From Proales similis (Eukaryota > Rotifera > Eurotatoria > Ploima > Proalidae), in contig JAGVRJ010000001.1 in the NCBI GenBank assembly GCA_019059635.1, positions 186,001 through 250,000 of the forward strand: DNA of 64,000 bases. The letters run 5' to 3'. The notes below the pieces were generated by a model. That model was given only the letters and a program-made list of their open reading frames with translations, did no database searches and was not told where the DNA came from. Each line of letters begins with the position of its first letter. The stretch's first letter is position 1. Positions 54,208 through 64,000 of the stretch are shown here, piece after piece. The position numbers and the translations under genes were made by a program.

Positions 54208-54965
54208 CTAGACGAGCGCCTTTGTCACAAGGGCCTCTTTCATGTCGATTATCTCCTTGAGCCATTGCTGACGAAATCGCGAGCTGCCCGGCTGGTGCAC
54301 CATTTGTCGCGTTTCAAACACGTAATAGACGCAAACTGGCTGCTCCTGGCCGACCGAGGCGAATATTTAATAAACTGTGAATAAAACGAATGGAGAAGAG
54401 ATTGATGGATTACCGCTGGACGTATCTTGGACACATCAAATGTGAAGTAGACGCTGGCCGTGTAGCGGGGCACCGGACTCCGACGGGTCGGAATGCTCCA
54501 GCAGACGCGGTATTTGTACAAATCAGAGAACTGCTTCTCTTCTTTCTGAATAAAGTCCACACAATAGAGCCAGCACGAGTCGTATTGCCATGTCTGTGCA
54601 GAGAGTCGAGCGATGAATGCAAGCTAGCGATGATCTCGTGTTCTTACTTGTTTGATGAATTGCTCTATCTTCTGAGCGCCCACTTCTTGGTCGAACTTGC
54701 CGTTAGAGGGCCAATCGATGTTGAGCACTTTGAAGTTGTCCTCGTTCTCTTCAAACGAGCCGATGTCTTGCTTTAGCTCTCGTTGCTCGCAGTCGACAAG
54801 GAACTGTTCGGCCGGCTGCCGGTTTTGGCTCTCACTTGATCGACAAGACATTGATCGCAATTGAATGTCTAATTCACAATCGAGAACTTACTCGAACGTA
54901 ACACTCTCAATAAGGCGATCGATGATGTCAAAAGCATATTTGTCCAGTTCCGAGAGCGCTGTCAT
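54208..54965 (-). CDS. Unrecognised intracellular protein, 192 aa
   Basis: Four exons (54892-54965, 54648-54834, 54414-54593, 54208-54345) with introns of 57, 54 and 68 nt join in frame to 192 residues. The start is MTALSELDKYAFDIIDRLIE. The middle is an acidic segment. The second half is a compact, Tyr/Trp-rich region (TWQYDSCWLYCVDFIQKEEK; YKYRVCWSIPTRRSPVPRYT) ending in a helix, FRQQWLKEIIDMKEALV. There is no signal peptide, membrane span or zinc motif. The splice consistency and conserved-looking aromatic core argue for a real, folded protein, possibly with homologues in other animals, but I cannot name the family. It is packed between roadblock and PACSIN on the same strand. Confidence 0.7.
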
Positions 54966-55047
54966 CTTCTTGTTTTGCCCTTTTTCTAGACAGAATGGCT
55001 CGCTCGCTTGCTCGAGATTGCGTCAATATTCCTGCATCAGAACGCCG

Positions 55048-55058
55048 CCCCCCCCCCC
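55048..55058 (+). repeat. Poly-C run
   Basis: Eleven consecutive C between the unknown gene and PACSIN; a homopolymer prone to length errors. Confidence 0.8.
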
Positions 55059-55184
55059 TAAACTGAACGCAGAAAATGAATTGCGGTTGCCATGGCAACT
55101 GAAGCCTTTCAAAGCAGAGTCAAAACCAAAGAGACACACGCCGGCCAGAAGAGTTGTGAAACCAGAAGATCAATGCAGATCAAA

Positions 55185-55190
55185 TTTATT
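55185..55190 (-). terminator. Poly(A) signal of PACSIN gene
   Basis: AATAAA on minus 39 nt past the stop. Its position supports the early end of this gene. Confidence 0.55.
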
Positions 55191-55228
55191 TGTTCGAGTA
55201 AAAAGTGATTGTGAACATGAAATTGGAT

Positions 55229-56251
55229 TTAAGCCGACTCAAAACTGGGCCAGTCAGGCAGCGTCTCGATGCCGTAGTGCTGTGACCACCAGTCAAGGTC
55301 AGACTGAGCGTTCATCGACTCGATCCGGGCCATGAGATCGTCGAATATTGGCTCGTGCCGCTCGTCGTTGTGAGTTTGCATGAGCTGCTGCAGCTCATGG
55401 AAGGTTTGCTTGAACATGAGCATGCGCTCCAGCTCGAACGTGTCCGCTTTCTGATATATTTGACTCATCTTCTGCATGTGCGTCGGCTTGTACTGGTCCA
55501 TCTCGGCCAAAATGTCGTGACAGCGTCTGAGCGCCTTTTCCTCTTCGTCTCGCCACTTGGACACGCTGGCCTCGAGTTTGTCTCTGGAGACGGCGTCAAG
55601 TCTTGTGCCGCCACGTAGCGACTCTTGTGCACTGGTGCCGGCCTTGATCGCCTCGCAGTAGTCGCGTTTGGCTTTTTTCAAACGTTCGCACAGATTACGC
55701 CACGGCTTCTCTGCCTCGCTGAACTCGCTCTCCAGCTGCTTGCTTTGTTTGAAATTTAGAAACCTTCGCTCGTAATTGCGCTTGAGCCAGTCTTTCACTT
55801 TGGCCATGGGCCCCTCCTGAATCGATTTGCTTAGGTCGGAGTTGACCTCGGCCTCGAGTGCGTTCGCGGTCAAGAATGCCAGCCACGCTTGCCGAGCCGA
55901 CTCGTACTCACTGGCGCTCTCGCTCACATTTTCGGTCCATTTTTTCGACCATTGCTTCACGGACTTGGCGTAGGACTCTTCGATCTTGGCGCGTTCGCTC
56001 ATCATCTCGACCAGCTCGGTGCCGAGTTTGAAACCGTTGTCGCATCGCTTCACCGTGTACTTGTAGTTGCCCACGTCCCAGAAGTTCTTGAAAGCGCCGG
56101 TCGCACTCAACGTGCTCAGTTGACGCTCGTTTTTGTCAAAATAAGACTCGGAAGGCAACGGCTCAATGGGCGACGAGGGCACGCTCTTGAACGACTTTCG
56201 ACGCTCGCTCGCACTCGTCGACACGCAACTGAGCGATTTTAAGAATGGCAT
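55229..56251 (-). CDS. PACSIN/syndapin-type F-BAR protein lacking SH3
   Basis: A 340-residue intronless protein. After a 55-residue Ser/Pro-rich leader, an F-BAR domain runs from about 56 to the end: NFWDVGNYKYTVKRCDNGFK, then ERAKIEESYAKSVKQWSKKW, a PW dipeptide in EAEKPWRNL and the closing motif DWPSFESA. These match PACSIN/syndapin at each conserved block. PACSINs bend membranes and, through a C-terminal SH3 domain, recruit dynamin and N-WASP in endocytosis. Here the frame stops directly after the F-BAR end, with neither NPF motifs nor SH3, and a poly(A) signal lies 39 nt later. So the protein could shape membrane but not recruit SH3 partners itself. Met at 56251 is the first in frame. A second PACSIN with SH3 may exist elsewhere in the genome. 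Confidence 0.9.
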   Translation of the reverse strand: MPFLKSLSCVSTSASERRKSFKSVPSSPIEPLPSESYFDKNERQLSTLSATGAFKNFWDVGNYKYTVKRCDNGFKLGTELVEMMSERAKIEESYAKSVKQWSKKWTENVSESASEYESARQAWLAFLTANALEAEVNSDLSKSIQEGPMAKVKDWLKRNYERRFLNFKQSKQLESEFSEAEKPWRNLCERLKKAKRDYCEAIKAGTSAQESLRGGTRLDAVSRDKLEASVSKWRDEEEKALRRCHDILAEMDQYKPTHMQKMSQIYQKADTFELERMLMFKQTFHELQQLMQTHNDERHEPIFDDLMARIESMNAQSDLDWWSQHYGIETLPDWPSFESA

Positions 56252-56815
56252 TTATCATCAGCAACTTGCCAAGACTAATCGTTGAATCGCAAGCTGCACA
56301 AAGTAATAAACACAGGAACGCATTCGCTGCTGCTCCTCTCGATCGTTCAAGTTTATTTATTTTAGAATCGCGCAGCATGATAATTGTGGGCTGCTGTTGA
56401 GAAAACATTTTGAGCGAAGAAAATCGTCTTTGTGTCGCATTCGTGTGTGTGTGTGTCGCTTTTCTTTTCGGTTCGGCTTTTCTTTAGCAACAACAACGGC
56501 AACAACAAAAACCAACACTCGAATGGTTTCGATGCTAAACACAATCGGCAGCAGCTATTATCCGAGCTCAACTAATTCGAAAAGCGGATTTGCTGGGCAA
56601 AACACTTGACGCCTGATGCAGATTGTTGGTTCCTTTCAACATCTCTGGCTCCCATTCAGCTTCTTTTTTTTTCTCTTCTTTTGGCTCATATTCGACAAAA
56701 AGACAAGTCACTTGAACAAAGCTGCTGTTGGCGTCGTTTGTTTTCGCAAATATTCAATTTACTCAACAACGCTCTGGGGCAGATTATTCGTTAAAGAAGA
56801 AAAACAAACAAATTG
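56252..56815 (+). other. Intergenic, no gene seen
   Basis: Between PACSIN start and CHPF stop, both minus. An ATTATT at about 56784 (AATAAT on minus) may be the CHPF poly(A) signal. Confidence 0.4.
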
Positions 56816-59409
56816 TCAACTGAATTGTTTTAGCAGGTGCATGGCAAGTTGGGCTTTAGAGCCAAGAGAGTGCTCGATTTGTGAATGGCAGTTGTCGCTC
56901 TCCGACCACTGGCTGGGCTTCTTGGAGCAGAGCTCGCTCGACCACGACCAGCGGCATTTAAGCGCCTGGTCGGTGCCTCTCATTAAATGCAGATCGGCGT
57001 TGAGCTCAAACAGGCCGTACGCATCCTTGACCTTCTGAGCAAGCTGGCTCACGTCCAACTTGTTGACATCGGTGTTGGCCACTTGGCCGAGCGATTTGGA
57101 CTTGATTGCATGCAGAAAGTCGCTTAGGTGATAAGCGACCAGGCGATAGTCCTCGTAATTGAACCAGCCGTACTTTTTGTTTATCTCGACCTCTTTCGGA
57201 TAGGGCTTGGTCTCGTAGGCCAGCTCGGGCATGAACTGAGTGAACACGACTGGGAAGAATATTTGACTCGACGGAATTGTGTTGAGGCGGACTCGATTGA
57301 GAAAGTCGGAGGCGAGCTCGACGCACGCGGGCGCGATCAGAACCAACGAGTCTGGCTTGAGCTTTTCGCTCATCAGCTTCATCAGACTGAGTTGCACGTA
57401 GCCGTCGCTGTACAATTGACGTATGTCGGTCACGTGCAGTTCAATCTGTGTCATTTTGCTGTTGGGCTTTGTCGAGCTGTTGGCGCTCAAGTGTTCGATG
57501 CTGGTCGCGATTTTCGACTTCAATTTGGAGTCGAGTGCGCCGTTCTTGTCGGCCGCAGTGACCACGAACAGCGCCACTTTCTTGCCAATGTCCTTCTTGT
57601 TGAGCACATTGGCGGCAAACATGCTGAAAAACGCTTCTAATTGGCGCGCGTCGAACTCGTTCAAAAACGGCACGACCAGATTGATTGTGCTGCTCTCTGT
57701 GACGTACGGCATCGGGATTATCTCGGCCGTGCCCAGCGGCCGAATCACGTTCGCTCGACGATGAACTAGGCGACCGTCGCGCGCATCCTTAAGCGCCAAG
57801 TCGAGAACATACGACGCTCCTCGAGTGGGATCGAGCTGCTTGTAGCCGCTCATCAGCCTTGCCAGTTCGTACCGGGCCGAGTGCTTTTTGCTTAGCTCAT
57901 TGACGGCGAACGCGAGCACTTCTTCTACGTCCAGCTTGTAAGCGTCTGGCAACGAGCAGATTGAAGGCGGTCAACAAGCACAAGAGACCTAGAGTCAAAC
58001 CTGTCAGCTCGCTGACCGACTCGAAGTCGTCCTCGAGGAACACGTGAGTGCTGTTGAAAAAGTCGAAGCGAATTATCTCGTGTCTGGAGAGCGGACGATG
58101 CTGCGACTCGACTCCAACTGGCCATGTTAGACTGTCGCAACCACCGGGCGACTTGCAGACGATGTCTAGCATGGCGCTCTCCAGCTCGTCTACTTTCTTC
58201 TCAATTTGGTTCATTTCGACCAGCGAGAAATAACTTTTGAGCCGTTAGACAAGTCAGGCGCTCGACAGGCAGCTTGAAACGCAACTTACAGACTGAGCTT
58301 GTCGTACGTGTCCGCGTCGTGCACGCGTCTGACTGTAAGGCTACTGTTGAACTTGTCCGAGTGAATTAGCTCCTCGATTTGATGGTCAAAGTTGAATTTT
58401 TCGTCGACGAAACTGTGAAAAGAAAGCCCCTAAGAGAACGCATAAGAGCTCGCTCGTTGCTTCTTCTCCATTTTCACTCACATTTGCTTCCTGGCTGCAT
58501 TTCTTGCCTGTACTGTGCACAGCGCAGCGTCCAACGTTTCTAGTCAAACTCGCCGAGAGGCCGTTCTTCACACACCAGTCAATGTTCTGCGCCATTTTGG
58601 CCAGCATGGTCTGCAAGCGGCCAAGAGAGGCTCACAATTTAGCACACAAATGCGATGAGAAGATGAGATTACGTTTGAGAAAAGAACGCCGGCCTCTAGC
58701 TGACAGTACATTGAGTTTTGATCCACTGCGCCCATGTACAGCTCTTGGCTGATGCTGAGATGCTCGGTGAGATGTTTGAGCTTGAGAGAAAAGCTTAAAT
58801 AGAGAGAGAGAGAAAGGCAGAAGCTATAGAGAGAGGAGCACGAACCCTGGCCACATTGACGAACGTGTCGTCAGGCACAAAGAAAAACCAATCGAACTGA
58901 CTGAGGTAGTTGTCGGCAGCGAATTTGAGCGAGTGAAGCGGCAGCAAGTTGAGATATTGCTCGTTGAAGTTGACTATGTTCAGATCGGGCGGCGTGATGT
59001 GCGCCAGCAGCGACTGGTTCATTGCGCGCGAGCTGACAAAGAACGTTACTTGGCGTGCGTGCTCGCTCAATGACTTGTTTAGGGCGACCGCAAACTCGCT
59101 GAGATGGGGCGAGGCGGAGAGAACGCCGACAAACAGCTTCTTGCGAATGTTGAGCTCGGTGGCCGCATAGCGCGGTCTGACCAGCTTTTGTACCGGCTTG
59201 GACGGCGAGCGCGGCTTTCCCTCCAAATTGATTCGCGGCTCGAAATCGTCGCTCGCCTCGACGGCGCCGCCCCGCTCTGCCAAATTCGCATCGCACTTGC
59301 TGAACGGAGGAGGACTGTAGACAAGACTGAGCGCGAAACCGACTATCACTCCGACCAGCACGGGCATCAAAAGACGAGGAGCGGGCAGCAAGCGTCTTGG
59401 TCTCCACAT
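56816..59409 (-). CDS. Chondroitin polymerising factor / chondroitin synthase family glycosyltransferase
   Basis: Six exons: 58846-59409, 58673-58780, 58482-58610, 58290-58412, 58001-58233, 56816-57945. A type II Golgi protein of about 760 residues with a membrane anchor (LLMPVLVGVIVGFALSLVY). The N-terminal glycosyltransferase domain has LFVGVLSA and the acidic motif WFFFVPDDTFV, followed by HLTEHLSI and YCQLEAGVLF as in CHPF/CHSY. The C-terminal domain has LDPTRGASYVLDLAL and IPMPYVTESSTINLVVPFLN, which point to the CHPF branch. Where chondroitin synthases have a DxD, this reads SLVLIAPACVELAS, so the second domain probably lacks catalysis and acts as a partner of CHSY in extending chondroitin chains. 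The exon 3 to exon 4 junction does not keep frame with GT-AG borders: the six exons sum to one nucleotide too many. The first intron has a GTTCGT donor. Confidence 0.85.
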
Positions 59410-60995
59410 TCTAGCTTCTCAGACGCTTGTTCATTCGATGGCTGGGCGTCTGGCTGCGATTCGCTGCTTCTTCTATGAATAGAGAAAACACTCGAGGTTG
59501 TAAACAGTCGAATCAGGAGTTGTTTTGCAACAAGAACAAAGAACAAGGATCAGAGTCACGTTTCTAATGCAAGTGTCTTTTCCACTCTAGTCTTGAGTGT
59601 CGCCTCAGAGGCTTTAAGTTGCTTCGGTTTTTAGGCATTTAAAGAAAAAAGCGTTCTTGAGTTTGTCTCGGGCAAATATTTAAACTTCGATCAATGCTGT
59701 GATTCTCAAGTGCGCCGCATACGCAATTGATTCGACTGAGCGCTCGCTATGTGCACTGGGACAATGAGCAAACGATAGCAACAAGAGAGAAATGAAGGCT
59801 TTACTCGACTGCACCGCCCGTCGGTGCGCGCTCTCTGCCATGCGATGTGAAATCAAAAAGACTGAAATTAAGATTGAAATTCATAATCTCTTTGGGTCGA
59901 ACTCAAAATTCAACGGAATAATGAGACACCGAGAGAGTGAGTTAAAGGAGTTTGTGTGTGTGAGAGCGTGCGCGCGCAAAAGAAATCGAGCGCGCATAGA
60001 AGAAGGCGAAAACTAGGCTACAAGTGGCATAAAAAACAAACGCAGCAAGAGTCTAAAGTAACTCGACAAAAATGCGACCGACTGCTGCTGGGTCGTATTG
60101 CCCTGCTTGCCCTCTGCCTTTGCTCTTTCCCACTGCTTCAAACTCTCTTGGTCATCTGAGCTCTCTTTTTTTTCTCTGTTCGTTTCGGATTTAAGAACTT
60201 GTTGTCAACGTGCACAGAAGGTGTTTTTTTTTTTTCTATTTATTGGGTAAATTGCTCACACGAGCGCTCGTTCTCGACTTTGAAAATCGACACGAACTGA
60301 GGCTGAATCGCCTCGATTGACTTGATCAGGTCCAAGACTGTCAGTTGGCAAAAAAGCCAAGTTAGGCTTCTGCGTATTTGACAAATTCCAAATAGATCGA
60401 GAGGAAGAAGTGCGTTAAATTGGTTGGGCGTTCGATTGGATGCACGTTTCAAGAGGTTCGATGAGTGCCACGCCAGCAGCAAACGGAATGTGAACGATGT
60501 TGTGAAGATGGCGCAATCATGTGAATAATTGAGGAAGCATCTTATCTCGCATGGTCGTGTCTCATTTCATTTCATATCATTGAAAATAATTGCCAAACTC
60601 TGAGGCAGAGGAGACAAGGGCGCGAGCGGGTCCAGGACTTTTGGGTCAAGTAGTTTCGTTGTCTTGGCGATGCTCGGCTCGAAACGAACGGCCAAGTCGG
60701 AGTGGGCCATCGCCCCTTCGACTGTGTTGCTCTAGTGGCGATTGGCAAGATATTCATAATTTATGCATACAATCATGGTTTCGTACCCATCATTGTGCAC
60801 TTATTCTCGTTTCACTGAATCCACATCAAGACCGCTCATTCATAATTGCATTGCCCACCTTGTTCTCGTAACACACACACACACACGCTAGTAGAGGAGG
60901 ATAGAGAGAGCGGGGGCCAACTCACTCACTCTTGTTTGTTTCTATAGGTTCTTTAACGCTCAGAGCGGCAAAAGAGAAGCTGAACTGGCTAGACG
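59410..60995 (+). other. Divergent region between CHPF and Smad4
   Basis: No gene recognised in 1.6 kb. Contains CA run near 60870-60885, T run near 60223-60236 and a GA-rich stretch near 60898-60911. Promoters of CHPF (minus) and Smad4 (plus) should lie here. Confidence 0.5.
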
Positions 60996-63384
60996 ATGAG
61001 TAGCTCAGCCACACTTCAGCAACAGCAGCAACAGCAACAACAACAGCAGCAGCAGCAAGTTGTGGGCGCACAGATGGCCCATCACGCTCAGCTCGGCCAT
61101 CAGGCTCATGCCATGTCCATGCAGTCGATGGGTGCCATGTCCGCGCATATGGCCGCGTTTCCGGCCCAGAGGCACCACCAGCAGACAATCAGCAACATAC
61201 TGAACGGCGGCAGCACGATGTACGGCCAGGGCCCGTTGAGCGTCAACACGTCGACAGGCGGAGGCATGCACGCGCCTGCGTCGGCCGGCCAGATGTCAAA
61301 GAACTCGTCGACACCCAACATGCACTCGCCGGCCGGAATGAGCTCGTCTGGATACGGGTCGAACGAGGCCTGGACCAGCGTGGTTCACACGCTCATGTGT
61401 CATTTGCAAACTTCAGACAATGAGCAGTTTGCCAAGCGCGCCATCGAGAGTCTGGCCAAGAAGCTCAAAGACAAGCCGGACGAGATGGAGGCGCTGCTCA
61501 CCGCCATTCAGAAGAAGGGCGCCATACCGACCAAGTGCATAACCATCCCGCGAACTCTGGACGGCCGTTTGCAGGTCGCCGGTCGCAAAGGCTTTCCGCA
61601 CGTCATCTACGCCCGTCTGTGGCGATGGCCCGACTTGCACAAGAACGAGCTCAAGCATTTGCCCATTTGCGCCTATCCGTTCGATCTAAAGCTCGACAAT
61701 GTCTGTGTCAACCCCTACCACTACCAGCGGGTCATATCGCCGGGCTTCGGTAAGCGGCTCTTTCTCTCTGTCTCCACAATTCTTACTTCGAACCTTGACC
61801 ATAGACTTGACTGGCCTGACATTGCCTTCGCGACCATTCGGCTCTCAGTTCATGGGCTCGTCGCAGTCGGCCACACCCCAAACCATGAGCGGCCAGTACG
61901 GAGAGGGCGGAAGCGGTGATGTCAAGTCGGAGCCGTCTGTTTGCGCAATGCCGCCTCAGAACGGCTTGAGTCAAAGCCAAGCCGGCCAGATGGCAGCTTC
62001 TGCACATCCTGGCGCGGGCTACGTCCAGCAACTCGCCATCAATAATCTTTACATTCAAAGTAGGCGCTTGCTCAATTGGCCTTGTCAGTGCGATCTAACT
62101 CGGTCCAAATCTTAGATCCACCGGCGGCTGCTGTCGCTCAAGTATATCCATACAATGCGAACGCGGGCGCAAATCAAACTCTGATGATGGAAACGAGCGG
62201 CCAACCGCAGCCTGCCAACAACGTGTTTCTATACCCGATGAGTAACGACAACACAGGCAATACAAGCAGCACCAATCGTCGTCTGACCCAAGACTGGCAC
62301 GGCTCATTTCCGACTAGCGGTCATTCAGAATCATGTTTGTTGAGCTATTCTAACCAAATACAACCAGTGCGCTCATGCTCGTTCTCTCTTAGGGATGCAA
62401 GAGGAGTTTCCCGAAGTCGACATGAACACGCCAAGTAATCATTTGAATGCATTTTTATCGCAAACCAATCGACAGCCATCTTACGCTCGCAATCTAGTGC
62501 CTGAATACTGGTGCACCGTGTCCTATTTCGAAGGAGACTCTCAAGTCGGCGACATATTCAAAGTTCGCTCGAGCCACTCGGTGATCACAGTCGACGGCTT
62601 TTTCGACTCGTCGCGCGAGGACCGCTTTTGTCTGGGCGCGCTGACCAACGTGCAAAGAACGAACGCAAGCGAAAAGGCCAGGTAATGCAATTTGAGTCGC
62701 ACCCGCTCGCCCTCGCATGTCGAAGCTGATCGGCTCACACAAACAGACTTCACATCGGCAAAGGAGTTCAGCTTGAGAACTGCGCAGACGGAAGCATCTA
62801 CGTTCGGTGTTTAAGCGACTACAGCGTGTTTTTCGAAAGCTACTACCTGGACAGAGAGTCGGGCCGCGAAGCATTCGACGCCGTTCACAAACTCTACCCG
62901 GCCAGCTACGTCAAGGTCTTTAGTCTTCGCGAGTGTCTTCGCTGCCTCAAAGTAGCCGCCAGTTTACATCACCAACAAGAGCAACAACAACAGCAGCAGC
63001 AGCCACAACAATCAGGCCAATCAAACGGTATGCCCGTTCGTGCACTAAATTGCCTCAGTCAGACAAAACCGAGTTGAATTGTAGACATGAACGGCGGAGC
63101 AAAGGCCAACGGCTCGGGCGTGAGCGTGGACGATCTGAGGCGCCTGTGTCGTCTTCGGTTCAGTTTTGTAAAAGGCTGGGGCCCCGACTACCCGCGCAAA
63201 ACAATTCTCGAAACGCCCTGCTGGTGCGAAATTCAACTCAATCGTCCGCTTCAGTTTCTCGACCAATTCCTGAACGGTCTGAGTGTAAATAGTAGCAGCT
63301 TTACCAATTCAAACAGTGGTAAGCATCCTAGCCAATGAATCGCTTTTGCACTTTGCTCACCTGTGTTCAGCTTATCCTGAGTAG
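60996..63384 (+). CDS. Smad4: Smad4 (Co-Smad / Medea)
   Basis: Seven exons (60996-61749, 61805-62059, 62116-62319, 62393-62681, 62747-63027, 63085-63318, 63371-63384) join in frame to 676 residues. A 120-residue Gln/Met/His-rich leader with a long Q run precedes MH1 (about 125-251), which contains the DNA-binding hairpin [20 protein letters not shown] and the zinc ligands around NVCVNPYHY. The linker is Ser/Gln/Gly-rich. MH2 (about 441-676) reads [28 protein letters not shown] and [14 protein letters not shown], with a Q-rich insert before VDDLRRLC as in Smad4. The C-terminus ends AYPE without the SSxS motif phosphorylated in receptor Smads, as expected of a Co-Smad. It joins R-Smads to carry TGF-beta/BMP signals to the nucleus. 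The last exon encodes only four residues. Intron 3 has an unusual GTCATT donor. Confidence 0.95.
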
Positions 63385-64000
63385 AGCTCGCCAACTCCCG
63401 ATTCATATTCACCCGATCGTCGACATGCTCAAGAAGCCATGGCAGCTACAGGCCTTGCGCAATCATCAACCACGCTCATCTAAACTCGTGTTACGCCTCT
63501 TCTCTACTGTCTGACAAGTCGATTTAATGACCCAAGGTCAACAACTCCCAGCACCTAAGTCTCCTTCCAGCACTCACTTTGCACACATTCTCGGCCGCAC
63601 TCATTAAGAGTTGAAACCATTACGTTGCCGACGTCTGCTTTGCGATTAGCATCAAATTCTTTCATTTTTCTCTATATTTATCGCGTGTCCGTCGTGCGAA
63701 GCAACCTCGTAGTCGAGCTTAACAAAGAAACATGTTTACCATATTGCTGTTTATATAGGTTTTTGTTATTTTGCAATTATTCAGCTTGAATTCAAGCCAC
63801 ACAGACCGAGTGGCGCCAAGAGCAGAATTCGAGAATATTGGAGAAAACAACACACAAATGGAATAAAAATCACAAACAAATGATTAGAGAGAAAGAGAGA
63901 GAAGATGGACTGTGCGAATCGCGGCTGAACGCGACAAATTGAAATGGCTCGTGCAGTCTGAAATCCGTTTTTAGTGTCTTGTTCGTCTGTTCCTTTTCGC
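63385..64000 (+). other. 3' UTR of Smad4 and flank
   Basis: No coding content seen. AATAAA at 63862-63867 would give a 3' UTR of about 490 nt. A GA run follows near 63888-63902. Confidence 0.45.
63862..63867 (+). terminator. Poly(A) signal of Smad4
   Basis: First AATAAA downstream of the Smad4 stop. Confidence 0.45.

Overview
The window is nuclear DNA of an animal, almost certainly a bilaterian. The gene set includes a full-length Smad4, a Onecut CUT-homeodomain factor, a D2-class dopamine receptor, chondroitin polymerising factor, an SLCO/OATP carrier, PACSIN, PEX5 and an ATP11-type flippase. The genes have GT-AG introns, AATAAA signals and no bacterial-style operons. A secreted trehalase and a multi-EB-module/C-type-lectin protein hint at an ecdysozoan or arthropod-like animal, but I cannot name the species. 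I resolved about 63 introns, mostly 54-69 nt, by requiring every exon to join in frame. About a dozen genes have no intron in their coding region.

Layout. 1-1630: 3' part of a VWA-domain protein (+). 3908-5683: trehalase (+). 7439-9553: onecut (+). 12903-14609: asparagine synthetase (-). 15305-16556: proline-rich repeat protein (-). 17342-17611: small unknown protein (-). 18300-20195: STAND-type P-loop NTPase with TPR-like tail (+), tail to tail with 20297-21586, a secreted FG-GAP protein (-). 22109-26031: 23-exon membrane EB-module/lectin protein (+). 27347-32071: 19-exon P4-ATPase (+), facing 32767-34515, a D2-like dopamine receptor (-). 34516-40437 is a long gene-poor interval. 40438-41085: BRK1 with a long N-terminal extension (+). 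41932-43770: PEX5 (+). 44851-45864: orphan 7TM receptor (-). 46247-49288: LRPPRC-like PPR protein (+). 49511-51850: OATP (-). 53301-53597: dynein roadblock light chain (-). 54208-54965: unrecognised 192-aa protein (-). 55229-56251: PACSIN F-BAR protein without SH3 (-). 56816-59409: chondroitin polymerising factor (-). 60996-63384: Smad4 (+).

The genes are mostly unrelated housekeeping, signalling and developmental genes, not a cluster or pathway. Intergenic spacing is very uneven: several minus-strand genes have 3' UTRs of tens of bases, while onecut, the dopamine receptor and Smad4 are flanked by kilobases of non-coding DNA, as is common for regulated genes.

Most unusual points: an exon-pair duplication in the EB/lectin gene with strictly alternating 1/2 intron phases; non-consensus splice donors (four GTTCG[T/C] sites and two GC-AG introns); a one-nucleotide reading-frame conflict in the CHPF gene; a PACSIN ending at its F-BAR domain; a BRK1 three times the usual length; and an intracellular STAND NTPase. 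I found no wholly new multi-gene system.
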